From: Acidovorax radicis
Lineage (GTDB): Bacteria; Pseudomonadota; Gammaproteobacteria; Burkholderiales; Burkholderiaceae_C
Assembly (NCBI RefSeq): GCF_020510705.1
Contig: NZ_CP075184.1
Span: 1,736,001-1,800,000, forward strand
Reading direction: 5' to 3'
Length of the DNA stretch: 64,000 nt
Positions 11,255 through 21,303 of this stretch are shown in pieces. Each line of letters starts with the position of its first letter. The stretch's first letter is position 1. The notes beneath the pieces are model-generated. The model was not told the origin of the DNA and searched no databases. It saw nothing but the letters and a program-made list of their open reading frames with translations. The translations under genes were made by a program, and so were the position numbers.

Positions 11255-12043
11255 TCAACCCAGCGCGTCGATATTCAGCCACTCGGTTCCATGCACCGGG
11301 CTGGCAACCACAATGTTCTCCGTGGCCCAGCCTAGCGCCGACGCAAGCGCCTGCTGCGCGAGGGCTGCCGTATTGTTTTTGGCGCTCAGGTGTGCCGCTA
11401 CCACACACCGGAGCCCACTGTGCTGAACGGTACGCAGGATGTCCGCTGTTGCAGCGTTGGCCAAGTGCCCGTAGGGGCCCGCTACGCGGCGTTTCAGAAA
11501 CAGCGGGTAGCGGGATGCATCGAGCATCTCAGGGTCATGGTTGGCTTCGATCATCAGCGCGTGGCAGTCTTGTAGCTGCCGAAGCACGTGGGCACTGGCA
11601 TGCCCCAGGTCGGTCAGGATGCCCAAGCGCATGTTGGCGTCGGAGCATTTGAGCTGCAGTGGCTCCTGGGCGTCGTGTGGCACGGTGAAGGGCAGCGCCT
11701 GGAAGGTGCCCATATCGATCGCATCCATATCGCGCGCCACATGCATCAGTCCATCGAAGTCGGGGCTCCCCAGCGCTGCATGTGTACCTCGGCTCATCCA
11801 CACCGGGATCCTGTAGCGCAAGGCCAAGGTCTGTGCGCAACCAATGTGGTCAGAGTGTTCGTGGGTGATGAAGATGGCGTTCAGATCTTCCGTCTGTAGC
11901 TGTGCCTGTGCCAGGCGCGCCTGCAGCTGCCGAATACCCAAGCCACAGTCCACCAAAAGGCGGCGCACTTCGGCACCGCTGCGTCCTTCGACTACCGTGG
12001 CATTGCCCGTGCTGCCACTGGCCAGGTTCTTGAATCGCAACAT
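11255..12043 (-). CDS. MBL-fold metallo-hydrolase, WalJ/YycJ-like
   Basis: A 262-residue metallo-beta-lactamase-fold enzyme. It begins LRFKNLASGSTGNATVVEG, the start typical of the YycJ/WalJ/PhnP-like branch, and has the metal-binding motif THEHSDH (His61, His63, Asp65, His66), a further His at TVPHDAQ and the late motifs HLSAKNN and SPVHGTEW. Members are proposed to be 5'-3' exonucleases or phosphodiesterases; the substrate here is unknown. It is the last gene of the dapA-bamC-MBL group, 127 bp after bamC. Confidence 0.9.
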   Translation of the reverse strand: MLRFKNLASGSTGNATVVEGRSGAEVRRLLVDCGLGIRQLQARLAQAQLQTEDLNAIFITHEHSDHIGCAQTLALRYRIPVWMSRGTHAALGSPDFDGLMHVARDMDAIDMGTFQALPFTVPHDAQEPLQLKCSDANMRLGILTDLGHASAHVLRQLQDCHALMIEANHDPEMLDASRYPLFLKRRVAGPYGHLANAATADILRTVQHSGLRCVVAAHLSAKNNTAALAQQALASALGWATENIVVASPVHGTEWLNIDALG

Positions 12044-12170
12044 GGCGTGGTCGCTGGAGAGATCGTGTCGTCACACCCACCACCGCAGCGCGAGGCGCAC
12101 AAGGCGCCGGTGAAGGCGCTGGTGGCCTAAGCGGGTGGGTGTGTCGTCGATGCTGCTGCGGTGACCGGGC

Positions 12171-13265
12171 TTACTTCAGTTCGTCTGCAATCACGCGAAT
12201 GATGCGTTCGGCGTTTGCAGAGGACTCCGGTGCGCCCGCTTCATTGAGGACCGACACCGTGGTGGTCTCGCCCTGGCCGCGCACCACGATGCGGTACTTC
12301 AACGGAGGCGTGGCCGTGTTCGAGCTGAACAGCTTGCTGAAGAAGCCTGGTTCCTTCTTGTCTGCATTGGGCGCCACGTAGCGAACAAAGTAGGTGCCTT
12401 CGTTGCGATTGCGGTCTTCTACGGTGAAGCCGGTGCGGTCGAGCGCCAGGCCCACACGGCGCCACGAGCGATCAAATCCTTCGTCCAGCTGAACCACCGG
12501 GGCGTTGTTCACAGTGGCCACGCGTGCGGCGGGCTGGCGAGGTGCTGCGGTGGAAGTCACGGCCTTGGATTGCTCTTCGCTGACGCCGAGCTTGACCATC
12601 AAGCGGCGCAAAAATTCGGTTTCGAGCTCTGGGTCGGCGGCGCGGGGCTGCCATACCGTGTTGTCTTTGGTGGAGCTGCTGTAGACCTCGATCATGCCGC
12701 GGTGGGTGATGTAGATCTCGGTTCCGCCGTTGCTGTTGCGTTCCAGCCGCGTGCGGAACTTGTCACGCTCGCCCGTCGAGTACAGGGAGTCAAACACCTT
12801 GCCGATGGTCGAGCGGACAATATCCTGGGGCAACTTGGCGCGGTTTTCGGCCCAATCGGTTTCCATGATGCCGACGTTCGACTCGGCCTGGGTGAGGATG
12901 AAGCCGTTTTCTTCCCAGAATTCGCGCACGGGATCCCACAGCTTGTTGGCCGGGCGGTTGACGACCAGCCAGCGCTGGTTGCCATCGCGTTCGATGCGAA
13001 CGTCGCCCAGTGTGATGGCTGCCGCGTTGGCCGTTCCCGAGGGCTGGGCGGCTTGCCCGGCCTGCATCGCTGCTGCCGACACGGAGCCGCCTGGCACTGT
13101 GGCATAGCGTGAGTCGCGCGACAGCTGGGTCAAATCGGGGGGGATTTCCAGCGTCGAGCCTTTGGTGGCCGATTTGTAGTCGATTTTGTCACCGTCCAGA
13201 ACGGAACAGGCGGACAGGGCCGTGGCGAGGGCCAGCAGGCCCAGTCGGGTAGTAGCAGCTTTCAC
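12171..13265 (-). CDS. bamC: Outer membrane protein assembly factor BamC
   Basis: BamC is a lipoprotein of the BAM complex that inserts beta-barrel proteins into the outer membrane. The 364-residue protein has a signal peptide ending LSAC (Cys20), then the unstructured BamD-binding segment with SATKGSTLEIPPDLTQL, an N-terminal helix-grip domain around RWLVVNRPANKLWDPVREFW, and a second helix-grip domain after about residue 255. The gene starts 46 bp after dapA on the same strand, the standard dapA-bamC (nlpB/dapX) pairing. Confidence 0.93.
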   Translation of the reverse strand: MKAATTRLGLLALATALSACSVLDGDKIDYKSATKGSTLEIPPDLTQLSRDSRYATVPGGSVSAAAMQAGQAAQPSGTANAAAITLGDVRIERDGNQRWLVVNRPANKLWDPVREFWEENGFILTQAESNVGIMETDWAENRAKLPQDIVRSTIGKVFDSLYSTGERDKFRTRLERNSNGGTEIYITHRGMIEVYSSSTKDNTVWQPRAADPELETEFLRRLMVKLGVSEEQSKAVTSTAAPRQPAARVATVNNAPVVQLDEGFDRSWRRVGLALDRTGFTVEDRNRNEGTYFVRYVAPNADKKEPGFFSKLFSSNTATPPLKYRIVVRGQGETTTVSVLNEAGAPESSANAERIIRVIADELK

Positions 13266-13311
13266 GCGGAAATCCTCGAAGTGTCTCTGGGGGTGACGGG
13301 CGATGCCCGGA

Positions 13312-14208
13312 TTAGATCAGGCCGCTGCTGCGCAGGGCGGATTCGACGACGGCTTCGTTGCCGCTGGCCAGCGGCGTCATGGGCAGCCGCAGGGTGCCAC
13401 CACACAGGCCCATGCGGGCCACGGCCCATTTGACCGGGATGGGGTTGGCTTCCACGAACAGGTTTTTGTGCACAGGCATCAGTTGAAACTGGATCTGCAT
13501 GGCGCGCTGAACGTTGCCTGCCAGTGCCGCGACACACAGTTCATGCATCAGGCGAGGGGCCACATTGGCCGTCACGCTGATGTTGCCATGACCGCCGCAC
13601 AGCATCAAAGCCACAGCGGTCGGGTCATCGCCCGAATACACGCCAAAGCCCTTGGGTACTTCGCGGATGAGCCACTGGGCGCGCTCGATGTTGCCGGTGG
13701 CTTCCTTGATGCCGATGATGCCGGGCACCTGGGTCAGGCGCAGTACGGTGTCATGCTGCATATCGGCCACCGAGCGGCCGGGCACGTTGTACAGCACGAT
13801 GGGCAGGTCGCCCGTGGCCTCGGCAATGGCCTTGAAGTGCTGGTACTGGCCCTCTTGGGTGGGCTTGTTGTAGTACGGCACCACTTGCAGCTGGCTGTCG
13901 GCCCCCACGCCCCGCGCGAACTTGGCCAGTTCGATGGCTTCGGCGGTGGAGTTGGCGCCGCAGCCGGCCATGATGGGCACGCGCTTGGCAGATTGCTCCA
14001 CGGCCACGCGGATGATCTCGCAGTGCTCTTCGACGCTGACCGTGGGCGACTCGCCTGTGGTGCCCACCACGCCGATGCAGTCGGTGCCTTCGGCGATATG
14101 CCAATCGATCAGTTTGCGCAGGGCGGGATAGTCCACGCTGCCGTCCTCGTGCATGGGGGTGACGAGGGCGACGATGCTGCCGGTAAGGGGGACGGAAGAA
14201 GAGGTCAT
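13312..14208 (-). CDS. dapA: 4-hydroxy-tetrahydrodipicolinate synthase
   Basis: DapA condenses pyruvate with aspartate semialdehyde at the entry to the lysine/diaminopimelate branch. The 298-residue TIM-barrel protein carries Thr50-Thr51 in GTTGESPT, the PYYNKP motif near 111-116, Tyr140 in VLYNVPGR, and the Schiff-base Lys168 in GIKEATGN. It heads the dapA-bamC-MBL leftward group. The 228 bp upstream show no gene or clear regulatory element. Confidence 0.97.
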   Translation of the reverse strand: MTSSSVPLTGSIVALVTPMHEDGSVDYPALRKLIDWHIAEGTDCIGVVGTTGESPTVSVEEHCEIIRVAVEQSAKRVPIMAGCGANSTAEAIELAKFARGVGADSQLQVVPYYNKPTQEGQYQHFKAIAEATGDLPIVLYNVPGRSVADMQHDTVLRLTQVPGIIGIKEATGNIERAQWLIREVPKGFGVYSGDDPTAVALMLCGGHGNISVTANVAPRLMHELCVAALAGNVQRAMQIQFQLMPVHKNLFVEANPIPVKWAVARMGLCGGTLRLPMTPLASGNEAVVESALRSSGLI

Positions 14209-14436
14209 GTCCGCGTTGAAAAACGGTAAAAGGGCATTCTAACTAGGAGCCTGCAGAGTCAAAGGATCCATCGGGTGCAAAACGGCAGCAGTGCTTCATT
14301 CTTTACCTTCATCTCGGGCCGTTGTCAGGCCAGGGGCGGCGCCATGGGCAACAAAGCGTGCTTGCTGGCGCAGGCGGGGTCAATCCGTGGGTTTCCATGT
14401 CGGCGCTTGCTGTCGCGCAGGTGTCTGACAAGGTGC

Positions 14437-14988
14437 CTATGCCGCCGGGCTGAGACCATATCTTGGTGGTGTGACGGGTTCGGCAAGTTCCCGCACGGCG
14501 GCGATGCGCTGCACGAAACGTTCGGGGTCGGGCAAAAAGCCGTCTTCGTACGCCACCACACGCAACCCTGCGCAGGCGTGCAGCAGTTCGCCCGGCGCCA
14601 GCAGGAATTCGGCCCGGGCGGGGCGGCCCACGGTTTCATTGCCACGTGCAAAGGTTTCGTAGACCAGCACACCACCGGGCATCAGGCTCGCTACCAATGC
14701 GGGCCACAGCGGCCGCCACAGGTAGTTGGTGACGACCACGGCCCCAAACTGTCGCCCTGCAAAGGGCCATGGGCCGCTCTCCAGATCGGCGCGGACCATC
14801 TCACCCAGGCCCGCGCAGGCATCCAGGGCTTGCGCGGACTGGTCTACACCGACGACCGGGTGCCCGAGGCCGTGCAACCAGCGCAGGTGGCGCCCGGCGC
14901 CACAGGCCACGTCCAGCACCGTGCTGCCCGAGGGAATGAGGGGCGCCCAGCGGCGCACCCAGTCAGACGGAGTTTCGGTGCCGTGCAT
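14437..14988 (-). CDS. Class I SAM-dependent methyltransferase
   Basis: A 183-residue Rossmann-fold methyltransferase with SAM-binding motif I VLDVACGAGRHLRWL (about 24-38), an acidic end of strand two at GVDQS, motif II-like VRADLESGPWPF, and a motif around VVVTNYLWRPLWP. It resembles the small cytosolic methyltransferases related to TehB/UbiG; the substrate is not apparent. It is a single gene. A copy of the interspersed hairpin repeat begins at the base next to its start codon, so the native promoter lies in or beyond that repeat. Confidence 0.85.
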   Translation of the reverse strand: MHGTETPSDWVRRWAPLIPSGSTVLDVACGAGRHLRWLHGLGHPVVGVDQSAQALDACAGLGEMVRADLESGPWPFAGRQFGAVVVTNYLWRPLWPALVASLMPGGVLVYETFARGNETVGRPARAEFLLAPGELLHACAGLRVVAYEDGFLPDPERFVQRIAAVRELAEPVTPPRYGLSPAA

Positions 14989-15054
14989 ATACTATTAAAT
15001 TAATAGCTGCTAGCGCTTTATTCATAAGCGCCAGAGGCCTAAAACACTTGAAAA
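14989..15054. repeat. Interspersed hairpin repeat, copy A
   Basis: An AT-rich segment contains TAGCTGCTAGCGCTTTATTC followed by ATAAGCGCCAGAGGCC. The GCGCTT/AAGCGC arms form a hairpin. Similar sequences occur at five other places in this window (18775, 25284, 41518, 46037, 53431). This copy occupies most of the gap between the methyltransferase and the small membrane protein gene. Confidence 0.8.
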
Positions 15055-15068
15055 TTGGCGAGCCGCGC

Positions 15069-15233
15069 TCAAAAGCACGCCCACACCTGATCGGCCACCA
15101 TCACCATGAAATCGGGCACCGTGTACATGCCAAACACCGCCAGGCACAGCAACACCGCCACCGCCCAGCCCAGCCAGTGCAGAACGCGCGAGCTGCGCTT
15201 CTGCTTCTGAGGGTGCGGGCTCTTGTTGTTCAT
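15069..15233 (-). CDS. Small single-pass membrane protein
   Basis: A 54-residue protein with a basic, polar N-terminus (KSPHPQKQKRSSR) and one transmembrane segment (about 22-42, WLGWAVAVLLCLAVFGMY), ending DQVWACF. The function is unknown, but it is a compact, plausible inner-membrane microprotein of a type conserved in Burkholderiales as far as I recall. ATG at 15233 is preferred over an in-frame TTG at 15263, because the longer version would begin only 5 bp after the MFS gene stop and adds no recognisable sequence. It follows the MFS gene on the same strand and may be co-transcribed. Confidence 0.65.
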   Translation of the reverse strand: MNNKSPHPQKQKRSSRVLHWLGWAVAVLLCLAVFGMYTVPDFMVMVADQVWACF

Positions 15234-15268
15234 GTGGGCTTTGGATGGTGGAGAGCGAGGCAAAGGGC

Positions 15269-16486
15269 TCAGGCCGGCACGGGCGCTGCGCGCTGGATGG
15301 GGTTCTCCTTGACAGGCAAATTCACCAGCCCTGCAAAGACACCCAAACCGATGGCGATGTACCAGACGATATCGTAGCTGCCGGTGGCGTCATACAGATA
15401 TCCCCCCAGCCACACGCCCATGAAGCTGCCGATCTGGTGGCTGAAAAACACAAAGCCGCCCAGCATCGACAGATGCTGCACGCCAAAAATCTGGGCGATG
15501 GTGGCATTGGTGGGGGGCACGGTGGACAGCCACAGCGCGCCCATCACTGCAGAAAACACATACACCGACAACGGTGACAGTGGCACCGCCAGAAAAACGC
15601 TGATGACGACCGCGCGGGCAAAGTAGATGAACGCCAGAATGTGCCGCTTGGGCATGCGTTGGCCCAGCGTGCCCGCGATGTAGGTGCCAAACACATTGAA
15701 CAGGCCGATCAAGGCCAGCGCATAGCTCGCCACCTGTGGCGACAAGCCGTGGTCCTTGAGGTAGCTGGGCATGTGCACGCCGATAAAAACCACCTGGAAC
15801 CCGCACACAAAATACCCTGCCATCAGCAGGTTGAAGCTGGGGTAGCGGAAGGCCTCGCCCAGGGCCTGCGTGATGGTCTGGTCGCGTTGGGGTGGTGCCG
15901 CCCCCTTGAACCCCGGCTCGCGCAGCCCAAAAGCCAGCGGCACGATCAGCACCACCGCCATCGACAGCGCCAGCAATGCCTGTTGCCACCCCAGGCTGGC
16001 AATCAGCCATCCCTCCACGGGCACCATCAGAAACTGCCCGAACGAGCCCGCCGCGGCCGCAACCCCCATGGCCCACGACCGGCGCTCGGGTGCGATCTGG
16101 CGGCCCAGCACCCCATAGATCACGGCATACGTCGTGCCGGCCTGTGCTGCGCCGATGAGGACACCCGCCGTCAGCGCAAACAGCCCCGGGGTGGGCGACA
16201 ACGCCATGCCCGCCAAGCCCAGCCCATACAGCACGGCGCCACCGATCAATACGCGAAACGCACCAAACCGGTCCGCCGCCATGCCCGCAAAAATCCCGAT
16301 GACACCCCAGGACAGGTTCTGGATCGCGATGGCCAACGCAAACGACTGGCGGGTCCAGCCCATTTCCTGGGTGATGGGCAGCAGCCATAAGCCGAAGCCG
16401 TGGCGAATGCCCATGGAGAGCGTCACGATGGCGGCTCCACAGGCCAGCACCTGGAACATGGACAGTTTGGGAGGATTGGTATGCAT
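15269..16486 (-). CDS. MFS transporter
   Basis: A 405-residue membrane protein with about twelve hydrophobic segments in two halves of six. It has the conserved loop G-x-x-A-D-R-F-G after segment two (GMAADRFGAFRV) and a matching loop LGQRMPKRH in the second half, which place it in the major facilitator superfamily, near the oxalate/formate antiporter-like and monocarboxylate branch. The substrate is unknown. ATG at 16486 is chosen because upstream in-frame codons would run into parE, which is divergent; 133 bp separate the two starts. A small membrane protein gene follows. Confidence 0.88.
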   Translation of the reverse strand: MHTNPPKLSMFQVLACGAAIVTLSMGIRHGFGLWLLPITQEMGWTRQSFALAIAIQNLSWGVIGIFAGMAADRFGAFRVLIGGAVLYGLGLAGMALSPTPGLFALTAGVLIGAAQAGTTYAVIYGVLGRQIAPERRSWAMGVAAAAGSFGQFLMVPVEGWLIASLGWQQALLALSMAVVLIVPLAFGLREPGFKGAAPPQRDQTITQALGEAFRYPSFNLLMAGYFVCGFQVVFIGVHMPSYLKDHGLSPQVASYALALIGLFNVFGTYIAGTLGQRMPKRHILAFIYFARAVVISVFLAVPLSPLSVYVFSAVMGALWLSTVPPTNATIAQIFGVQHLSMLGGFVFFSHQIGSFMGVWLGGYLYDATGSYDIVWYIAIGLGVFAGLVNLPVKENPIQRAAPVPA

Positions 16487-16619
16487 GCGCAGGAATGTAG
16501 CGAAATTGCGTGAAACCTGCTGATACACAAGCGACCAATACAGTGGCCCCCGGCATAGGGTGATGTGCACTGGTTTTTCATCCAGCCTTCGCAGCGTCAC
16601 CGCACTACAATCCGCCCCC

Positions 16620-18602
16620 ATGGCAGCCAAACCCTCTCCTGTTTCGAATAGCGACTATTCCGAAAGCTCGATCCGCGTGCTCAAGGGCCTGGAGCCCGTC
16701 AAGCAGCGGCCGGGCATGTACACCCGCACCGACAACCCCTTGCACGTCATCCAGGAAGTGCTGGACAACGCCGCCGACGAAGCGCTGGCCGGTCACGGCA
16801 AGAAAATCAAGGTCACCTTGCATGCCGATGGATCGGTGAGCGTGGAAGACGACGGCCGTGGCATTCCTTTTGGACTGCACCCCGAAGAGAAGGCCCCGGT
16901 CATCGAGCTGGTCTTCACCCGCCTGCACGCGGGCGGCAAGTTCGACAAGGGCAAGGGCGGTGCCTATAGCTTCTCGGGCGGCCTGCACGGCGTGGGTGTG
17001 AGCGTGACGAATGCGCTGTCTACCCGGCTCGAAGCCACCAGCTACCGCGAAGGGCAGGTGGCACGCCTGGTGTTCTCGGCGGGTGATGTGGTCGAACCCC
17101 TTGTCACCCAGACCAGGGGCGAAGGCGACCGCAAGCAGGGCACCACGGTGCGCGTGTGGCCCGACGCCAAATACTTTGAATCGAGCAGCCTGCCCATGGG
17201 TGAGCTCACGCACCTGCTGCGCAGCAAGGCGGTGTTGATGCCGGGCGTGAGCGTTTCGCTCGTCAATGAAAAAACCCGTGACACCCAGACCTGGCAATAC
17301 AAAGGCGGCCTGCGCGATTATCTGCAGCAGACCCTGAACGGCGAGCCAGTGATCCCGCTGTTCGAGGGCGAGGGCTTTGCCGATGGCGGGCACGAGAGTT
17401 TTGCCGAAGGCGAGGGCGCGGCCTGGTGCGTGGCGTTCACCGAAGACGGCCAGCCGGTGCGCGAGAGCTATGTCAACCTGATCCCCACCAGCGCGGGCGG
17501 CACGCACGAGAGCGGCCTGCGCGACGGCTTGTTTACCGCCGTCAAAAGCTTCATCGAGCTGCACAGCCTGTTGCCCAAGGGCGTCAAGCTGTTGCCCGAA
17601 GACGTGTTTGCCCGCGCCAGCTACGTGCTCTCGGCCAAGGTGCTGGACCCGCAGTTCCAGGGCCAGATCAAGGAGCGCCTGAATTCGCGCGACGCGGTGC
17701 GGCTGGTATCGAGCTTCGTGCGCCCGGCGCTCGAGCTGTGGCTAAACGAGCACGTGGAATACGGCAAGAAGCTCGCCGAACTGGCCATCCGCGCGGCGCA
17801 AACACGGCAGAAGGCCGGCCAGAAGGTTGAAAAGCGCAAGGGCTCTGGCGTGGCCGTGTTGCCCGGCAAGCTCACCGATTGTGAGAGCCGCGACCTCGCG
17901 CACAACGAAGTGTTTTTGGTCGAGGGCGACTCGGCCGGCGGCAGTGCCAAGATGGGCCGCGACAAGGAAAGCCAGGCCATCCTGCCGCTGCGTGGCAAGG
18001 TGCTCAACACCTGGGAGGTGGAGCGCGACCGGTTGTTTGCCAACAACGAAATCCACGACATCTCGGTGGCCATTGGCGTGGACCCGCACGGCCCCAACGA
18101 CACGCCCGACCTGTCGGGCCTGCGCTACGGCAAGGTGTGCATCCTGTCAGATGCCGACGTGGACGGCTCGCACATCCAGGTGCTGCTGCTCACGCTGTTC
18201 TTCCGCCACTTTCCCAAGCTCATCGAAGCCGGCCACATCTACGTGGCGCGCCCGCCGCTGTTCCGTGTGGACGTGCCGGCGCGTGGCAAGAAGCCGGCCG
18301 CCAAGCAATACGCGCTGGACGACGGCGAGCTGCAGTCCATCCTGGACAAAGCCGAAAAAGACGGCGTGGCGCGCGATAAGTGCCAGATCAGCCGCTTCAA
18401 GGGTCTGGGCGAGATGAACGCCGAGCAGCTGTGGGACACCACGCTCAACCCCGACACCCGTCGCCTGCTGCCCGTGCGGCTGGGCAGCATGGACTTTGCC
18501 GCCACCGAAGGCCTCATCACCAAGCTCATGGGCAAGGGCGAAGCGGGGTCGCGGCGCGAGTTGATGGAGCTGCACGGTGACAGCGTCGAGATCGATGTTT
18601 AA
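16620..18602 (+). CDS. parE: DNA topoisomerase IV subunit B
   Basis: ParE is the ATPase subunit of topoisomerase IV, which separates replicated chromosomes. The 660-residue protein has the GHKL ATP site (VLDNAADEALAG near 48-59, DDGRGIPF near 77-84, and a GGLHGVGVSVTNALS lid), a transducer domain, and the TOPRIM motifs EGDSAGGSA (about 434) and DADVDGSHI (about 510). The end matches ParE rather than GyrB, which carries an extra inserted domain. ATG at 16620 gives the family start; upstream codons are not conserved-looking. Its stop codon abuts a 161-bp palindromic element that separates it from parC. Confidence 0.97.
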   Translation: MAAKPSPVSNSDYSESSIRVLKGLEPVKQRPGMYTRTDNPLHVIQEVLDNAADEALAGHGKKIKVTLHADGSVSVEDDGRGIPFGLHPEEKAPVIELVFTRLHAGGKFDKGKGGAYSFSGGLHGVGVSVTNALSTRLEATSYREGQVARLVFSAGDVVEPLVTQTRGEGDRKQGTTVRVWPDAKYFESSSLPMGELTHLLRSKAVLMPGVSVSLVNEKTRDTQTWQYKGGLRDYLQQTLNGEPVIPLFEGEGFADGGHESFAEGEGAAWCVAFTEDGQPVRESYVNLIPTSAGGTHESGLRDGLFTAVKSFIELHSLLPKGVKLLPEDVFARASYVLSAKVLDPQFQGQIKERLNSRDAVRLVSSFVRPALELWLNEHVEYGKKLAELAIRAAQTRQKAGQKVEKRKGSGVAVLPGKLTDCESRDLAHNEVFLVEGDSAGGSAKMGRDKESQAILPLRGKVLNTWEVERDRLFANNEIHDISVAIGVDPHGPNDTPDLSGLRYGKVCILSDADVDGSHIQVLLLTLFFRHFPKLIEAGHIYVARPPLFRVDVPARGKKPAAKQYALDDGELQSILDKAEKDGVARDKCQISRFKGLGEMNAEQLWDTTLNPDTRRLLPVRLGSMDFAATEGLITKLMGKGEAGSRRELMELHGDSVEIDV

Positions 18603-18763
18603 GGCAATGCTGAACAAGTCCCTCACGCGCCGCGCATCCGTGCCTCGGGCGGTCTGCTGCGTTGCAAATCCTCGCCATAGCGATGGCTATGACTGCGGTT
18701 TGCGCCTTGCATCCCATCCCGACGCACGGCGCGCGCCATCGCAGTGATTGATTCAGTATCGCC
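18603..18763. mobile_element. MITE-like palindromic element between parE and parC
   Basis: The left end GGCAATGCTGAACAA and the reverse complement of the right end, GGCGATACTGAATCAA, are imperfect terminal inverted repeats. The similarity continues inward (CCGTGCCTCGGG against CCGTGCGTCGGG) to a central CATAGC-GATG-GCTATG hairpin at 18676-18691. The whole 161 bp therefore folds on itself and has no coding frame. It begins at the base after the parE stop. It is non-autonomous; the mobilising transposase cannot be named from this window. Confidence 0.65.
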
Positions 18764-18774
18764 AAAATTTAAGC

Positions 18775-18823
18775 AAAATTGGCCTCTAGCGCTTATCTAT
18801 AAAGCGGTAGTAGCTATGAAAAA
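18775..18823. repeat. Interspersed hairpin repeat, copy B
   Basis: GGCCTCTAGCGCTTATCTAT followed by AAAGCGGTAGTAGCTATGAA is the same family as copy A in reverse orientation. It ends 15 bp before the parC start, so any parC-specific promoter must lie inside or next to repeat DNA. Confidence 0.78.
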
Positions 18824-18838
18824 GATAGTGATTGACCC

Positions 18839-21190
18839 ATGAGTGAGCAACCCGACCTCGCCTTTTCCGCGCCCGAGACCCCCGAAGAACCGGGCCTGGG
18901 CAGCTACGCCCAACGTGCTTACCTCGAATACGCGCTCTCTGTCGTCAAGGGCCGTGCCCTGCCCGACGTGTGCGATGGTCTCAAGCCCGTGCAGCGGCGC
19001 ATTCTGTATGCGATGGATCGCATGGGCTTGTCCTATAGCGGCCCCACGCGCAGCAGCGCGCCCAAGCCCGTCAAGAGTGCGCGCGTGGTGGGCGACGTGC
19101 TGGGGCGCTTTCACCCCCACGGCGACCAGTCGGCGTATGACGCGCTGGTGCGCATGGCGCAAGACTTTGCCCAGCGCTACCCGCTGATCGACGGTCAGGG
19201 CAACTTTGGCAGCCGTGATGGCGATGGCGCTGCCGCCATGCGCTACACCGAGGCGCGGCTGTCGCGCATCACGAGCCTGCTGCTCGACGAGATCGATGAA
19301 GGCACGGTCGATTTCATGCCCAACTACGACGGCAGCACCGAAGAGCCGCGCCAGTTGCCCGCGCGCCTGCCGTTTGCACTGCTCAACGGCGCCAGTGGCA
19401 TTGCCGTGGGCCTGGCCACCGAAATCCCCAGCCACAACCTGCGCGAGATTGCCGACGCCTGCATTGCGCTCATCAAGACCCCCTCGCTGGGCGCCGAAGA
19501 CCTGCTGGCCCTGGTGCCCGGCCCCGACTACCCCGGCGGCGGCCAGATCATCAGCAGCGCTGCCGACATCGCCGACGCCTATCGCACGGGCCGGGGCAGC
19601 CTCAAGGTGCGCGCGCGCTGGAAGATCGAGGACCTGGCGCGTGGTCAGTGGCAATTGGTTGTCAACGAGCTGCCGCCGGGTGTCAGCACCCAGCGGGTGC
19701 TCGAAGAGATCGAAGAGATCACCAACCCCAAGGTCAAGGCCGGCAAGAAGGCACTGAGCCAGGATCAGGTGCAGCTCAAGGCCAGCGTGCTTGCCGTGCT
19801 GGACGTGGTGCGCGACGAATCCAGCAAGGACGCCCCCGTGCGCCTTGTGTTCGAGCCCAAGACGAGCAAGACGCCGCAGCAAGAGTTGATCACCGCGCTG
19901 CTGGCGCACACCAGCCTGGAGACCTCGTCGCCCATCAACCTGACCATGGTCGGGCTGGATGGCCGGCCGGTGCAAAAATCATTGCGACTGATGCTGGAAG
20001 AGTGGATCGCCTTCCGCCAGACCACCGTCACGCGGCGCTCACAGCACCGTTTGAACAAGGTGCTGGACCGCGTCCATATCCTCGAAGGGCGGCAGATTGT
20101 GCTGCTCAACATCGACGAAGTGATCGCCATCATTCGCCAGGCGGACGACCCCAAGGCGGCGCTGATTGCGCGGTTCGCGTTGAGTGACCGGCAGGCCGAA
20201 GACATCCTCGAAATCCGCCTGCGCCAGCTCGCGCGTCTCGAAGCGATCAAGATTGAGCAAGAGCTCAAGGAGCTGCGCGAAAGCCAGGGCAAGCTCGAAG
20301 ACATTCTGAACAACCCGGGCACGCTGCGCCGCACCATGATCCGCGAGATTGAGGCCGACGCCAAAACCTTCGCCGACCCGCGCCGCACGCTGATCCAGAC
20401 CGAGAAAAAGGCCGTGGCCGAAGTGAAGGTGGTGGACGAGCCCGTCACGGTGGTCGTGTCACAAAAAGGCTGGGTGCGCGCACGCAGCGGCCACGGGCAC
20501 GAAGCGGCGAGTTTTGCCTTCAAGGCGGGCGATGGTTTGTATGGCACGTTTGAATGCCGCACGGTCGATACCTTGCTCGCCTTTGGCAGCAATGGCCGGG
20601 TGTACTCCGTGGCGGTGGCGTTGCTGCCGGGCGCGCGGGGCGACGGCCAGCCGGTGACCACGCTCATCGAGCTGGAGGCCGGCACCCAGGTGCTGCACTA
20701 CTTTGCGGGCCCGGCAGGCGCCACGCTGCTGCTGGCCGGGTCGGGCGGCTACGGGTTTCTGGCGGCGGTGGAAAACATGGTCTCGCGCCAGAAGGGCGGC
20801 AAGGCGTTTATCACGCTGGGCGAAGGCGAGGCGCTGTGTGTGCCGTCGCATGCCGCAGGGTCCAGCGGCAGCCACGCTTTGGCTCCTGCGACCCATGTGG
20901 CCTGCGCGTCCACGGGCGGGCGCATTCTCACGTTCGAGATCACGGATCTCAAAACCATGGCCAACGGCGGACGCGGCCTGATGCTGATCGACCTGGAAGA
21001 CAAGGACCAGCTTGCGGGCGCGGCAGCCTACACCCGCAGCATCCGGCTCGACGGTGTGGGCCGCGGCGGCAAGCTGCGCGATGAAACGCTGGAGATTCGC
21101 TCGCTGAACAACGCCCGTGCTGCACGTGGGCGCAAGGGCAAGGCGGCGGACCTCGGTTTCAAGCCCACCACGGTGACACGGGTGGAGTAG
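18839..21190 (+). CDS. parC: DNA topoisomerase IV subunit A
   Basis: ParC is the DNA-cutting subunit of topoisomerase IV. The 783-residue protein has the winged-helix breakage domain with active-site Tyr136 in [11 protein letters not shown], the long coiled-coil and tower region, and a C-terminal beta-pinwheel. The quinolone-resistance region reads [12 protein letters not shown]: residues Gln97 and Asp101 stand where E. coli ParC has Ser80 and Glu84. The gene is 236 bp from parE; that spacer consists of two unrelated repeats. Confidence 0.96.
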   Translation: MSEQPDLAFSAPETPEEPGLGSYAQRAYLEYALSVVKGRALPDVCDGLKPVQRRILYAMDRMGLSYSGPTRSSAPKPVKSARVVGDVLGRFHPHGDQSAYDALVRMAQDFAQRYPLIDGQGNFGSRDGDGAAAMRYTEARLSRITSLLLDEIDEGTVDFMPNYDGSTEEPRQLPARLPFALLNGASGIAVGLATEIPSHNLREIADACIALIKTPSLGAEDLLALVPGPDYPGGGQIISSAADIADAYRTGRGSLKVRARWKIEDLARGQWQLVVNELPPGVSTQRVLEEIEEITNPKVKAGKKALSQDQVQLKASVLAVLDVVRDESSKDAPVRLVFEPKTSKTPQQELITALLAHTSLETSSPINLTMVGLDGRPVQKSLRLMLEEWIAFRQTTVTRRSQHRLNKVLDRVHILEGRQIVLLNIDEVIAIIRQADDPKAALIARFALSDRQAEDILEIRLRQLARLEAIKIEQELKELRESQGKLEDILNNPGTLRRTMIREIEADAKTFADPRRTLIQTEKKAVAEVKVVDEPVTVVVSQKGWVRARSGHGHEAASFAFKAGDGLYGTFECRTVDTLLAFGSNGRVYSVAVALLPGARGDGQPVTTLIELEAGTQVLHYFAGPAGATLLLAGSGGYGFLAAVENMVSRQKGGKAFITLGEGEALCVPSHAAGSSGSHALAPATHVACASTGGRILTFEITDLKTMANGGRGLMLIDLEDKDQLAGAAAYTRSIRLDGVGRGGKLRDETLEIRSLNNARAARGRKGKAADLGFKPTTVTRVE

Positions 21191-21303
21191 CGCCCGCCGA
21201 GGCCCATGGACCTACGTGTCTTTCCGCTTTGTGTTCACGCTGAAATAGCGCAATATGGTTGCGGCAAGCAACACATGTTTCAAAATAAAAGGAGCGCCTC
21301 CCG

